From NCBI GenBank assembly GCA_001303955.1, contig LJUP01000001.1, positions 84,328-142,533 on the forward strand: 58,206 bases of DNA, given 5' to 3'. Source of the stretch: Bacteroides sp. SM23_62 (GTDB lineage: Bacteria; Bacteroidota; Bacteroidia; Bacteroidales; SM23-62). Each line of letters opens with the position of its first letter. Within the stretch, counting starts at the first letter, position 1. Shown here piece after piece: positions 36,909 through 45,989 of the stretch. The notes under the pieces were generated by a model, which saw only the letters and a program-made list of their open reading frames with translations, ran no database searches and was not told where the DNA came from. The position numbers and the translations under genes were made by a program.

Positions 36909-37247
36909 ATGCGACCGGAAAATCTCTATGCAATATCACTGGATTCAGCCAGTGCACTGGATACATCCATGTGGCGGACGTATGATGATTTCTCAACACT
37001 ATTAAAGATCAGGGCAGAAATGAACAGGTTCTTAATGAACCTGAATTACAGCCATGGGTCATTATCAAGGGGACAGCAAATCCATTACCTGTTTTTGGCC
37101 CTGGTACATCTCGACAATGTTGAGAAAGAAATTCATGTTTCAGACGTGAATGAAGAAATCTTAAGACTGGAAAGAATTTTTGATAAGATCCGGGCCCTTG
37201 AAAAGCTGATCATGGAATACATCGGACAATTAACATCAGAGGATTGA
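36909..37247 (+). CDS. Uncharacterised small helical protein
   Basis: I do not recognise this 112-residue protein. It looks all-alpha: FSTLLKIRAEMNRFLMNLNY, then HYLFLALVHLDNVEKEI and ILRLERIFDKIRALEKLI. It has no signal peptide, membrane segment or obvious motif. It lies between an SDR gene (divergent) and the histidine kinase (convergent, 44 bases away), and its coding status rests on length, codon use and an ATG with a clear upstream gap. Confidence 0.65.
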   Translation: MRPENLYAISLDSASALDTSMWRTYDDFSTLLKIRAEMNRFLMNLNYSHGSLSRGQQIHYLFLALVHLDNVEKEIHVSDVNEEILRLERIFDKIRALEKLIMEYIGQLTSED

Positions 37248-37291
37248 ATATTTCTCCGGATTTTTTTAGCCATGCGCAGGGGGAACAGTAT

Positions 37292-38329
37292 TCAGGATTT
37301 TTTCAGGGTAAAAGAAAAAGAAGAACCCCTACCGGGTTCACTCCTCACGGTGATGGTCTGGTTATGCGCCTCTATGATATGTTTTACAATGGAAAGGCCA
37401 AGCCCGGTACCACCACGGTCCCTGGACCGGCTTTTGTCGGTCCGGTAAAACCGCTCAAAAATCCGGGGGATTTCATCCTCTTCAAGGCCTATGCCATTAT
37501 CCGTGACATCGACCAGGATGTTCTCTCCCATTTCCGCGAAACTGATGATTGTTTTACCCCCTTTATTACCATAGAAAATAGAATTTACAATCAGGTTATT
37601 CAACACTTCCGTAATTCTTTTCTTATCACCTCTTACCATGATGGGTTTATCGTAATTGCGGTCAAAGGTCAGGTCAATATTGAATTTATCACTAATGGTG
37701 TCCTGCAACCGATATACTGCTTTTACCAGCTGAACGATATCAAAATCATCCCATTCCAGAGTAAGCTCCCCGGTTTCCAGCTTGGTAATGGATTCCAGGT
37801 CCTCGATGATGGATACCATCCTGTTGATGCTTTTCTCCGTACGCTCCAGGTACTCCCGGTTTATTTCCGGATCTTCAAGTCCACCATCAAGCAAGGTAAG
37901 AATATAACCCTGAATATTAAAAATGGGGGTTTTCAATTCATGTGATACATTCCCAAGGAATTCTTTCCTGTATTTTTCCAATCTCCTTAGTTTTTTAATC
38001 TCCTTGGCACGGTTCTTTGCATAATTAATTACCATCCTGTTCACCTCCTGGATCACATCTTTACCTTCCAGTTTTTTCTTCAGCTCGTCTTTGGTAATCG
38101 GTATGTTTTCAATTGTTTTGTAGATGGGATTAATCTTTTCGAAAATAAAATTATCGACCGCATAATAGACTAAAAAATAGGTAATTATAAATGCCAATAC
38201 GATAGACACGATGATCACGATCAGCGGATGCACTATATCCAGGAACAGGGACATAATCACAAGGGAGGTACAGACTAATGAAATGATCAATGAAATCAAT
38301 AAAGCCAGTTGTCTGGGGGTGGTTTTCAT
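37292..38329 (-). CDS. Orphan sensor histidine kinase
   Basis: The 345-residue protein has two adjacent transmembrane helices (about 8-30 and 34-56) with almost no periplasmic loop, a linker, a HisKA domain with His130 in SHELKTPIF, and an ATPase domain with N-box (NNLIVNS), G1 (DVTDNGIGL) and G2 (GGTGLGLSIV). This is PhoR-like, but without a PAS domain. No response regulator is adjacent. Its start is 4 bases downstream of the riboflavin synthase stop, so the two are surely co-transcribed. Confidence 0.92.
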   Translation of the reverse strand: MKTTPRQLALLISLIISLVCTSLVIMSLFLDIVHPLIVIIVSIVLAFIITYFLVYYAVDNFIFEKINPIYKTIENIPITKDELKKKLEGKDVIQEVNRMVINYAKNRAKEIKKLRRLEKYRKEFLGNVSHELKTPIFNIQGYILTLLDGGLEDPEINREYLERTEKSINRMVSIIEDLESITKLETGELTLEWDDFDIVQLVKAVYRLQDTISDKFNIDLTFDRNYDKPIMVRGDKKRITEVLNNLIVNSIFYGNKGGKTIISFAEMGENILVDVTDNGIGLEEDEIPRIFERFYRTDKSRSRDRGGTGLGLSIVKHIIEAHNQTITVRSEPGRGSSFSFTLKKS

Positions 38330-38333
38330 AATC

Positions 38334-38933
38334 CTACAATTTTCCCATTTGTTTTAATATTCTTGCAATATACTTACCGATGATATCAAATTCAATATTG
38401 ACAATGGTCCCCGGTCTGATCTCGTGAAAATTGGTGACTTCGTAGGTATATGGGATTATGGCCACATCGAAGGATTTTTCCCTGGAATTTACCACGGTAA
38501 GGCTAACCCCGTTGATGGATACAGATCCTTTTTCAACCGTAATGTGTTCCTCCGTGCGGGGCTCGTATTCAAAACTGTAATACCAGCTTCCTTCCGCTTC
38601 TGATACTTTCGTACAGACAGCTGTCATATCTACATGCCCCTGTACCATATGTCCGTCAAGCCGGCCATCGGCCCTGACGCTGCGCTCCACATTTACCTTG
38701 CTACCCACCTTCCATTGTCCCAGGTTTGTTTTCAGGAGTGTTTCATGGATGGCAGTAACGGTGTAATCCTTCTCTGTTTTTTTCACTACCGTCAGACATA
38801 CCCCGTCATGGGAGATGCTCTGGTCAATGTCCAGTTCATTGACAAATGAACAGGTAAGGCTGATGTGAAGATTTTCCTGCTCCTTTTCAAGCCTGGTAAC
38901 GATGGCTGTTTCTTCTACGATTCCTGAAAACAT
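38334..38933 (-). CDS. ribE: Riboflavin synthase, alpha subunit
   Basis: The 199-residue protein starts MFSGIVEETA and consists of two lumazine-binding repeats: SISHDGVCLTV with VERSVRADGRLDGHMVQGHVD, then SVSINGVSLTVV with NIEFDIIGKYI. It dismutates two 6,7-dimethyl-8-ribityllumazine molecules to riboflavin. The other rib genes are not in the window. It heads a two-gene unit with the sensor kinase. A 163-base gap separates it from the divergent ileS. Confidence 0.96.
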   Translation of the reverse strand: MFSGIVEETAIVTRLEKEQENLHISLTCSFVNELDIDQSISHDGVCLTVVKKTEKDYTVTAIHETLLKTNLGQWKVGSKVNVERSVRADGRLDGHMVQGHVDMTAVCTKVSEAEGSWYYSFEYEPRTEEHITVEKGSVSINGVSLTVVNSREKSFDVAIIPYTYEVTNFHEIRPGTIVNIEFDIIGKYIARILKQMGKL

Positions 38934-39054
38934 AAACCGATGATTTAAATTTTCACTAATTTAATATTTAATTAAAACATTTTACCCAGATATACTGCCA
39001 TTCCTGACAGTTTTACCCCAGTCCTTGATACATCTAGTTCTCCGAAATAATTCT

Positions 39055-39062
39055 TATCTTTG
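39055..39062 (+). promoter_or_regulatory. Bacteroidetes-type -7 element for ileS
   Basis: TATCTTTG matches TAnnTTTG. Transcription would begin near 39068, giving a leader of about 29 bases to the ileS ATG at 39097. I saw no T-box or leader peptide. Confidence 0.5.
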
Positions 39063-39096
39063 TCGCTTTCTGAAAAAAGGGTTTTGTTAGGATAAG

Positions 39097-42000
39097 ATGA
39101 AGACGAAATTTCCTGAATATAAAGGGCTTGACCTGACCGGGATCAACAAGGAAATAGAAGCGTTCTGGAAGGATAAAAAAACCTTTGAACAGAGTCTTGC
39201 AATAAGGGAAAACAGTCCCGCTTTCATATTTTATGAGGGTCCCCCGTCAGCCAATGGCATCCCGGGTATCCACCATGTGATGGCCCGTGCGGTAAAAGAT
39301 ATCTTCTGCCGCTATAAAACCCAGAAGGGATATCGGGTGGACCGTAAAGCCGGATGGGATACACATGGACTTCCGATTGAACTGGCTGTTGAGCAAACAC
39401 TGGGGATTACCAAGGATGATATCGGAAAGCAGATATCCATTTCAGAATACAATGAGATCTGTCGCAGGGAAGTGATGAAATATACCAGGGAATGGGAAGA
39501 ACTGACCGACCGCATGGGTTATTGGATCAATATGCATGATCCATATATTACCTATGAGAACAAATACATTGAAACCCTCTGGTACCTGCTGAAAAAACTG
39601 TTTGAAAATGATCTGCTGTATAAGGGATATACTATCCAGCCTTATTCCCCGGCAGCGGGATCAGGGCTTTCCAGCCATGAACTGAACCAGCCCGGTTGTT
39701 ACCGGGATGTAAAGGATACCACCATTGTCGCTCTTTTCAAACTGATCGAGGATGACAGGTCGGCATTCCTTTATAAAGATACCGATACGGATGTTTATAT
39801 GCTGGCCTGGACAACGACTCCATGGACCCTGCCGTCCAATACTGCCCTGGCCATGGGACCATCCATGGATTATGTGAGCGTTAAGACCTATAACCCTTTC
39901 AGCGGGGATCCCATTACCGTGGTATTGGCCAAAGCCATGCTTGAGACTTATTTTCCTGCTGGGAACAAAGATCTGAAATGGGATTCATACAGGCCAGGGG
40001 ACAATAAAATACCTTACCAGATACTTGGCCGGTACAAGGGAAAGGCTTTTGAAGGGATCTCCTATGAACAACTTATCGACTGGGTAAGGCCCCGGAAACC
40101 TGCATTCAAGGTGCTGCCTGGTGATTTTGTGACCACAGAGGAAGGAACAGGTATTGTTCATATCGCCCCGACTTTTGGAGCAGACGACTATCGGATTGCA
40201 CAGCAATACGATATACCGGCGTTGATCGTCGTCGACAGGGAAGGGTATACCCAACCCCTGGTTGACAGGCATGGCCGTTTTTACAGAATAGATGAACTGG
40301 ATAAGGATTTTGTAAAGGAATATGTGAACCAGGAAACCTATGGTGAATTCTCTGGCAGGTTTGTGAAGAATGAATATGATGAAACCATCCCAGAAGGAGC
40401 AGAGACGGCAGATGTTGCCATAGCCATAGACCTGAAGCAGCAAAATAAGACTTTCCAGATAGCCAAATACGAGCATAATTATCCGCATTGCTGGCGGACG
40501 GATAAACCGGTGTTATATTATCCCATGTCTTCCTGGTTTATCCGGACCACCCGGGTCAAGGACAGGCTGATTGCCTTGAACAATACCATTAACTGGAAAC
40601 CTGCCTCCACCGGCACAGGACGGTTCGGGCAGTGGCTGGAGAACCTGGTGGACTGGAACCTGTCGCGTTCCCGTTTCTGGGGAACCCCGCTGCCGATATG
40701 GATGACCGAAGACAAGACGGAAATCAAATGCATTGGTTCCGTGGCAGAACTGAAAACAGAAATCGAGAAAGCCGTATCTGCCGGGATCATGAAGGAAAAT
40801 CCACTGGCTGAATATATCCCTGGTGATAATACCGAGGAAAACTATCAAAAATTCGACCTGCACCGGCCTTTTGTTGATGAAATCTGGCTGGTCTCGGAAA
40901 GTGGTAAGAAAATGTTCCGGGAAACAGACCTGATAGATGGTTGGTTTGATTCCGGGGCCATGCCCTATGCCCAGTGGCATTATCCTTTTGAAAAGAAAGA
41001 AGAATTTGACCAGCTGTTCCCTGCAGATTTTATAGCCGAAGGAGTTGACCAAACAAGGGGTTGGTTCTTTACCCTGCATGCCATTGCGACCATGATATCG
41101 GATTCGGTATCTTTCAGGAATACCGTATCCAACGGACTGGTCCTCGATAAAAATGGCAATAAAATGTCCAAGCGCCTGGGCAATTCTGTTGATCCCATTG
41201 AAACCATTGAAAAATACGGTGCAGATCCTCTCAGGTGGTACATGATGACCAATGCCCAGCCCTGGGATAACCTGAAATTTGACATGAATGGGGTGGATGA
41301 GGTGAAGAGAAAATTTTTCGGTACGCTTTACAATACCTATTCATTTTTTGCCCTCTATGCAAATATTGATGGCTTCAACTTCCGGGATGGGGTAATCCCT
41401 GTAAAAGAAAGGCCCGAGATTGACCGTTGGATCATATCACTGCTGAACTCCCTGACCAAGGAGGTGGATGAGCAATTCGGCAATTACGAACCAACCAGGG
41501 CAGGAAGGGCCATCCAGGATTTTGTCATTGAAAACCTGAGCAACTGGTATGTAAGATTGAACCGGAAAAGATACTGGGGAGGTGAATTTACTACAGATAA
41601 GAGGTCGGCATACCAGACCCTGTATACCTGTCTTGAAACCGTTTCCAGGCTGATGGCACCGATGGCCCCATTCTATGCAGAACGCTTGTTTACTGATCTG
41701 AATAGTGTTTCCGGGCATCACCATGCAGAGTCTGTGCACCTTACCGATTTCCCTGTGTATGATGAAAGTTGGATTGACAAGGGACTGGAAGAACGAATGG
41801 GACTGGCACAGAAAATATCCTCCATGGTTCTTGGTTTGCGAAGAAAGGTAAATATCAAGGTCCGGCAACCACTGAATAAGTTGATGATACCGGTAATTGA
41901 TAATGGCTTCCAGGAAAAAGTTAAAGCAGTCAAAGACCTGATCCTGGCAGAGATAAATGTAAAGGACATTGAATTCCTGACAGATACGAGCGGGATCCTG

Positions 42001-42543
42001 ATAAAACGTATCAAGCCCAATTTCAAGTCCCTGGGTCCCCGCTTCGGAAAACTGATGAAAACAATTGCCACTGAGGTACAGAAAATGACGCAAGAAGACA
42101 TTTCCCGCCTTGAGGCGGCAGGTGAGTGGAAACTGGAGACATCAGGCCAGGAAATAATGCTCCTTCCGGAAGATGTGGAGATCACTACAGAAGACATTCC
42201 AGGATGGCTGGTGGCCAATGATGGCAACCTGACAGTAGCCCTGGATGTAACAATTACCGATGAATTACGTTATGAAGGCATTGCCCGTGAGTTCATCAAC
42301 CGCATTCAGAATTACCGGAAAGAAAGCGGGTTTGAAGTTACGGACAAGATCAATATCATGATCATGAAGCATGAATCCCTGAATAAGGCCATTGATCAGC
42401 ACAGGGAAAACATCGGCATGCAGACCCTGGCTGAAAGCGTTCAGCTGGTGGATGATATGGATACGGAAAATGCAAGGAAAGTGGAACTTGAAGAAGGATT
42501 GTATACATGGATGAAGATCGAGAAAACAGCCAGCGATATATAA
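39097..42543 (+). CDS. ileS: Isoleucyl-tRNA synthetase, type 2 (GxHH signature variant)
   Basis: The 1148-residue class I synthetase charges tRNA-Ile. It is longer than E. coli IleRS (938) and lacks a Cys4 zinc site at the C-terminus, both traits of the eukaryote-like type 2 enzyme. Its first signature motif is GIHH at 57-60 (ANGIPGIHHVM) where type 1 enzymes have HIGH; this swap of positions 1 and 3 is the one reported for IleRS2 enzymes hyper-resistant to mupirocin. The second signature KMSKR is at 689-693. The CP1 editing domain is present (WTTTPWTLPSNTA). Confidence 0.98.
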   Translation: MKTKFPEYKGLDLTGINKEIEAFWKDKKTFEQSLAIRENSPAFIFYEGPPSANGIPGIHHVMARAVKDIFCRYKTQKGYRVDRKAGWDTHGLPIELAVEQTLGITKDDIGKQISISEYNEICRREVMKYTREWEELTDRMGYWINMHDPYITYENKYIETLWYLLKKLFENDLLYKGYTIQPYSPAAGSGLSSHELNQPGCYRDVKDTTIVALFKLIEDDRSAFLYKDTDTDVYMLAWTTTPWTLPSNTALAMGPSMDYVSVKTYNPFSGDPITVVLAKAMLETYFPAGNKDLKWDSYRPGDNKIPYQILGRYKGKAFEGISYEQLIDWVRPRKPAFKVLPGDFVTTEEGTGIVHIAPTFGADDYRIAQQYDIPALIVVDREGYTQPLVDRHGRFYRIDELDKDFVKEYVNQETYGEFSGRFVKNEYDETIPEGAETADVAIAIDLKQQNKTFQIAKYEHNYPHCWRTDKPVLYYPMSSWFIRTTRVKDRLIALNNTINWKPASTGTGRFGQWLENLVDWNLSRSRFWGTPLPIWMTEDKTEIKCIGSVAELKTEIEKAVSAGIMKENPLAEYIPGDNTEENYQKFDLHRPFVDEIWLVSESGKKMFRETDLIDGWFDSGAMPYAQWHYPFEKKEEFDQLFPADFIAEGVDQTRGWFFTLHAIATMISDSVSFRNTVSNGLVLDKNGNKMSKRLGNSVDPIETIEKYGADPLRWYMMTNAQPWDNLKFDMNGVDEVKRKFFGTLYNTYSFFALYANIDGFNFRDGVIPVKERPEIDRWIISLLNSLTKEVDEQFGNYEPTRAGRAIQDFVIENLSNWYVRLNRKRYWGGEFTTDKRSAYQTLYTCLETVSRLMAPMAPFYAERLFTDLNSVSGHHHAESVHLTDFPVYDESWIDKGLEERMGLAQKISSMVLGLRRKVNIKVRQPLNKLMIPVIDNGFQEKVKAVKDLILAEINVKDIEFLTDTSGILIKRIKPNFKSLGPRFGKLMKTIATEVQKMTQEDISRLEAAGEWKLETSGQEIMLLPEDVEITTEDIPGWLVANDGNLTVALDVTITDELRYEGIAREFINRIQNYRKESGFEVTDKINIMIMKHESLNKAIDQHRENIGMQTLAESVQLVDDMDTENARKVELEEGLYTWMKIEKTASDI

Positions 42544-42591
42544 GCCAATTGACTTTAACTCAAGAGTATATTTCCATATATTATTTTTTCT

Positions 42592-42599
42592 TATATTTG
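42592..42599 (+). promoter_or_regulatory. Bacteroidetes-type -7 element for the DksA-like gene
   Basis: TATATTTG matches TAnnTTTG. Transcription would start near 42605, about 12 bases before the ATG at 42617. This argues against the TTG at 42608 as the start. Confidence 0.5.
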
Positions 42600-42616
42600 C
42601 CAAAATTTTGAGAGAA

Positions 42617-42991
42617 ATGGGAGAGAAGACCAGATATTCAGACGAAGAGTTGAGGGAATTCAAAGAGATTATCCTCCAAAAACTCGATAAGGCCAGACAA
42701 GATTACGAACTGTTAAAAGAATCAATCACGCACGGGGAGAGCAATGATACTGAGGATACCTCCCCGACGTTTAAGGTCCTGGAAGAAGGAGCTGCCACAC
42801 TTTCAAAGGAAGAGTCAGGAAAACTTGCCCAGCGGCAATTGAAGTTTATCCAGCACCTGCAGGCCGCGTTGGTGAGGATTGAAAATAAAACTTATGGGGT
42901 TTGCAGGGTGACCGGTAAACTTATCAGTCCGGAACGTCTCAGGGCAGTTCCGCACGCTACCCTCAGCATTGATGCAAAACAGGCACAGTAA
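42617..42991 (+). CDS. TraR/DksA family protein without a full zinc finger
   Basis: The 124-residue protein has an N-terminal coiled-coil region and a C-terminal DksA-type finger region (YGVCRVTGKLISPERLRAVPHATLSI). Only one Cys remains of the usual four, so zinc binding is unlikely, although the region keeps the family shape; this is frequent in Bacteroidetes. DksA-type proteins bind the RNA polymerase secondary channel and modulate initiation. The ATG at 42617 is preferred over the TTG three codons upstream. A strong terminator follows directly. Confidence 0.9.
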   Translation: MGEKTRYSDEELREFKEIILQKLDKARQDYELLKESITHGESNDTEDTSPTFKVLEEGAATLSKEESGKLAQRQLKFIQHLQAALVRIENKTYGVCRVTGKLISPERLRAVPHATLSIDAKQAQ

Positions 42992-43023
42992 AAAATGATC
43001 GGGCCATGCCCAATCATTTTTTT
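42991..43023 (+). terminator. Rho-independent terminator after the DksA-like gene
   Basis: A stem of ATGAT and GGGC (42995-43004, with one C-A mismatch between the two blocks) pairs with GCCC and ATCAT (43008-43017) around the loop CAT, and is followed by seven T (43017-43023). The preceding A-run extends the stem. It lies between the stop of the DksA-like gene and lspA. The ATG at 42995 is part of this stem and is not a real start. Confidence 0.85.
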
Positions 43024-43030
43024 ATCCCAT

Positions 43031-43717
43031 ATGTCCATCGGCAAAAAATCCATATTAATCATCCTGATCATCCTGACCATTGATCAGCTTTGCAAAATCC
43101 TGATCAAAACCAATATGAGCATCGGTCAGGAAATCCATGTGTTTGGCAACTGGTTTATCCTTCATTTTACCGAAAATAACGGGATGGCATTCGGCATGGA
43201 TCTGCCCGGGGAGAGCGGAAAGATCTTTCTGAGTCTTTTCCGTATCCTGGCAGTCACCGGGATTGCCTTCTACATGCGTTACCTGATCAGGCAAAAAGCA
43301 CATAACGGACTGGTCATATCAGTAGCCCTGATACTGGCAGGAGCTGCAGGGAATATTTTTGATTCCCTTTTCTACGGGATGATCTTTGACGATAGCTGGG
43401 GGAAAGTGGCTACCCTGTTCCCGGATGGAGGAGGATATTCATCCTTCCTGCACGGACGTGTGGTGGACATGTTATATTTCCCGGTCATAAGGGGTTACTG
43501 GCCAGACTGGTTCCCTTTCTGGGGGGGACAATCACTTGTTTTTTTCCGCCCGGTGTTCAACGTTGCTGATTCCTCTATCACCATTGGTGTTTTTATCATC
43601 CTGTTCTTTCAAAGGCGTCTTTTTACCGAGCAGAAGAAACCAACGGGAAAAGAGCCTGTTCCAGACACAGCGGGCAAGACAGAAACGACAGTGGAAACCA
43701 AAAAGACAGTTTCCTGA
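43031..43717 (+). CDS. lspA: Lipoprotein signal peptidase (signal peptidase II)
   Basis: The protein is 228 residues from the ATG at 43031; the open frame extends 12 codons upstream into the terminator hairpin, so the longer start is rejected. The two catalytic aspartates lie in GRVVDMLYF and FNVADSSITIG, and the first segment has NNGMAFG. It cleaves prolipoprotein signals at the inner membrane, needed for the several lipoproteins coded here. It is longer than the E. coli enzyme owing to an insert before the second motif and a charged C-terminal tail. Confidence 0.93.
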   Translation: MSIGKKSILIILIILTIDQLCKILIKTNMSIGQEIHVFGNWFILHFTENNGMAFGMDLPGESGKIFLSLFRILAVTGIAFYMRYLIRQKAHNGLVISVALILAGAAGNIFDSLFYGMIFDDSWGKVATLFPDGGGYSSFLHGRVVDMLYFPVIRGYWPDWFPFWGGQSLVFFRPVFNVADSSITIGVFIILFFQRRLFTEQKKPTGKEPVPDTAGKTETTVETKKTVS

Positions 43718-43729
43718 TCCTTCCAATGC

Positions 43730-45892
43730 TTATTCGGGCGCTTCAGCCAATACAAAATCCAGTTGTCTTTTAGCCAGGTTGGCCCTTGCCACTTCTATCA
43801 TTATTTCATCCCCCAGCTGGAATTGCCTGCCGGTCTTTTTACCGACCAGGCGGTAATTATCCTCATCATAGTCATAAAAATCATCGGTCAAATCCCTCAT
43901 GGAGATCATCCCTTCACATTTGCAGCCCACCAGCTCAACATAAATCCCCCATTCGGTAACACCTGAGATCACCCCATCGAAAACTTCTCCGATCTTATCG
44001 CTAAGGAATTCCACCTGTTTGTACTTGATGGATGCCCACTCGGCGTTCATGGCCTTGCGCTCCATTTCTGAGGCATGTTTGCAGCGGGCTTCATATTTTT
44101 TGTGGCTCTTGGAATCCCCGCCTTTCAGGTAATGATCCAGCAGGCGGTGGACCATCATATCCGGATAACGACGGATGGGGGAGGTGAAATGAGTATAATA
44201 GGGGAACCCCAGTCCATAATGTCCTATATTCATGGTGGAATACTCTGCTTTGGCCATGGTCCGGATGGCCAGGTTTTCTATCATATTCTGCTCTTTTTTC
44301 CCCCTGATCTCTTCCATCAGCCGGTTGATCGAACCGGATATCTGCTTTTTGCTTCCCATCCGGATCTGGTAACCCAGGCGTCTGATAAAATAAGCAAATG
44401 ATTCAAGCTTGTCCTGGTTTGGTTTATCATGGATTCGGTATACAAAGGTCCTTGATTTTGTTTGGGGGACAGATCCCGTGGATGGATTTTCAGAAGGCAC
44501 TTTACCGATTAACTCGGCCACCTTTTTATTGGCCAGCAGCATGAATTCCTCGATCAGCTGGTTGGATTCCTTGTTTTCCCGGTAATAAATCCCGGTGGGA
44601 TATCCACTCTCATCGATGTGAAATTTCACTTCCACCCGTTCAAAGGAAAAAGATCCCTCGTTGAACCTTTGTTCCCGAAGGACCTGGGCAAGTTTGTGCA
44701 GCTGGAGTATTTCATCGTGAAGCTCTCCCTGCCCTGTTTCAATAATAGCCTGGGCCTCTTCGTAGGAAAACCGGCGGTCTGAAAGGATGACCGTCCGGCC
44801 AAACCATTGATCTGCCACTTCAGCCTCTTCATCCATCTCGAATACAGCAGAGTAGCACAGCTTTTCCTCGTCCGGGCGCAGGGAGCAGACCAGGTTGGAC
44901 AATTTTTCCGGCAGCATGGGCACTACCCTGTCCACCAGATAAACAGAGGTGCCCCTTTCATATGCTTCCTGGTCCAGCAGGCTCTTTGGTTTTACATAAT
45001 GGGTTACATCTGCAATATGTATACCCACTTCCCAGTTCCCGTTCTTGAGTTTCTGCAGGGAGAGGGCATCATCGAAATCCTTGGCATCGACCGGGTCGAT
45101 CGTGAAGGTCTTTACCTTGCGGAAATCGCGCCGTTCGGCATAATCCTGGGGGGTTATCTGATGGGGCACCCCTTCGGCGGATTTCTCCACTTCATCTGTG
45201 AATTTTGAAGGAAGCTCAAATTCAGCAAGGATGGCATGCATCTCGACATCATGCACCCCGGGTTCACCGAGGACTTCAATAATCTCTCCAACAGGATTTT
45301 TCGAACCTTTTGGCCATTCGGTGATCCTGCCGATGGCTTTTTGTCCAGTTTCAGCTCCATTCAGTTTATCGGGAGGGATGAACAGGTCATAGGGCATTTC
45401 CTTGCTGTCAGGATTCAGAAAAGCCCAGTGCCTGGAGACCTCCACAATCCCCACAAAGGTTTTCCTGGCCCGTTCTATGATCTCAACAACTTCCCCTTCG
45501 GCCCGTTTTTCCCTTCTGCGGGCGTACAGGTAAACCTTTACATAATCCCCATTCAGGGCATGGTTCAGGTTGTTCCGCGAAACAAAAACGTCTTCTTCAA
45601 GGGCATCGGATAAAACATAGGCATACCCGAACTGGGTCATATCCACGGTGCCGTAAATATATCCCCCTTTTGATTTCAGTTTGTATTTCCCGGGATACAC
45701 CTCGACCAGGTCCTTTTTTTCTGCCAGGTGTTCAAGGATGGGAATGATCTGCCGCCTGGTTGCGACATCTTTTATATTAAGCCTTTTTGCCAGCTGTTTA
45801 TAATTGAAGGTCTGGCTCGGGCGGTTGGTAAAGACCCCCATCACAGCATTGGTAAGGACATCCCTGGACTGGTTCTTTTTCTTTCTTGCCAT
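43730..45892 (-). CDS. rnr: Ribonuclease R
   Basis: The 720-residue 3'-5' exoribonuclease has an N-terminal winged helix (about 10-70), cold-shock domains (about 75-235), the RNB catalytic domain with TIDPVDAKDFDDALSL (metal-binding aspartates), and a C-terminal S1 domain (GEVFDGVISGVTEWGIYVEL). It degrades structured RNA and takes part in rRNA quality control. It converges on lspA with 12 bases between and diverges from the CotH-like gene. Confidence 0.96.
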   Translation of the reverse strand: MARKKKNQSRDVLTNAVMGVFTNRPSQTFNYKQLAKRLNIKDVATRRQIIPILEHLAEKKDLVEVYPGKYKLKSKGGYIYGTVDMTQFGYAYVLSDALEEDVFVSRNNLNHALNGDYVKVYLYARRREKRAEGEVVEIIERARKTFVGIVEVSRHWAFLNPDSKEMPYDLFIPPDKLNGAETGQKAIGRITEWPKGSKNPVGEIIEVLGEPGVHDVEMHAILAEFELPSKFTDEVEKSAEGVPHQITPQDYAERRDFRKVKTFTIDPVDAKDFDDALSLQKLKNGNWEVGIHIADVTHYVKPKSLLDQEAYERGTSVYLVDRVVPMLPEKLSNLVCSLRPDEEKLCYSAVFEMDEEAEVADQWFGRTVILSDRRFSYEEAQAIIETGQGELHDEILQLHKLAQVLREQRFNEGSFSFERVEVKFHIDESGYPTGIYYRENKESNQLIEEFMLLANKKVAELIGKVPSENPSTGSVPQTKSRTFVYRIHDKPNQDKLESFAYFIRRLGYQIRMGSKKQISGSINRLMEEIRGKKEQNMIENLAIRTMAKAEYSTMNIGHYGLGFPYYTHFTSPIRRYPDMMVHRLLDHYLKGGDSKSHKKYEARCKHASEMERKAMNAEWASIKYKQVEFLSDKIGEVFDGVISGVTEWGIYVELVGCKCEGMISMRDLTDDFYDYDEDNYRLVGKKTGRQFQLGDEIMIEVARANLAKRQLDFVLAEAPE

Positions 45893-45989
45893 ATCAGACT
45901 TACTGCCTCAGGAAGGTATAAAATTTTCTCTATATCACTCAATTTTTATAAATTTCATTCATCAAATTGTCTGATAAAACCACCCTTAT

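Noticed and set aside
40513-41079. 188-codon open frame antisense to ileS
   Set aside because: It lies fully within ileS; the composition is that of a shadow frame, with no motif and no promoter.
41437-42093. 218-codon open frame antisense to ileS
   Set aside because: Shadow of the ileS coding strand; rich in His, Ile and Phe as expected of an antisense frame.
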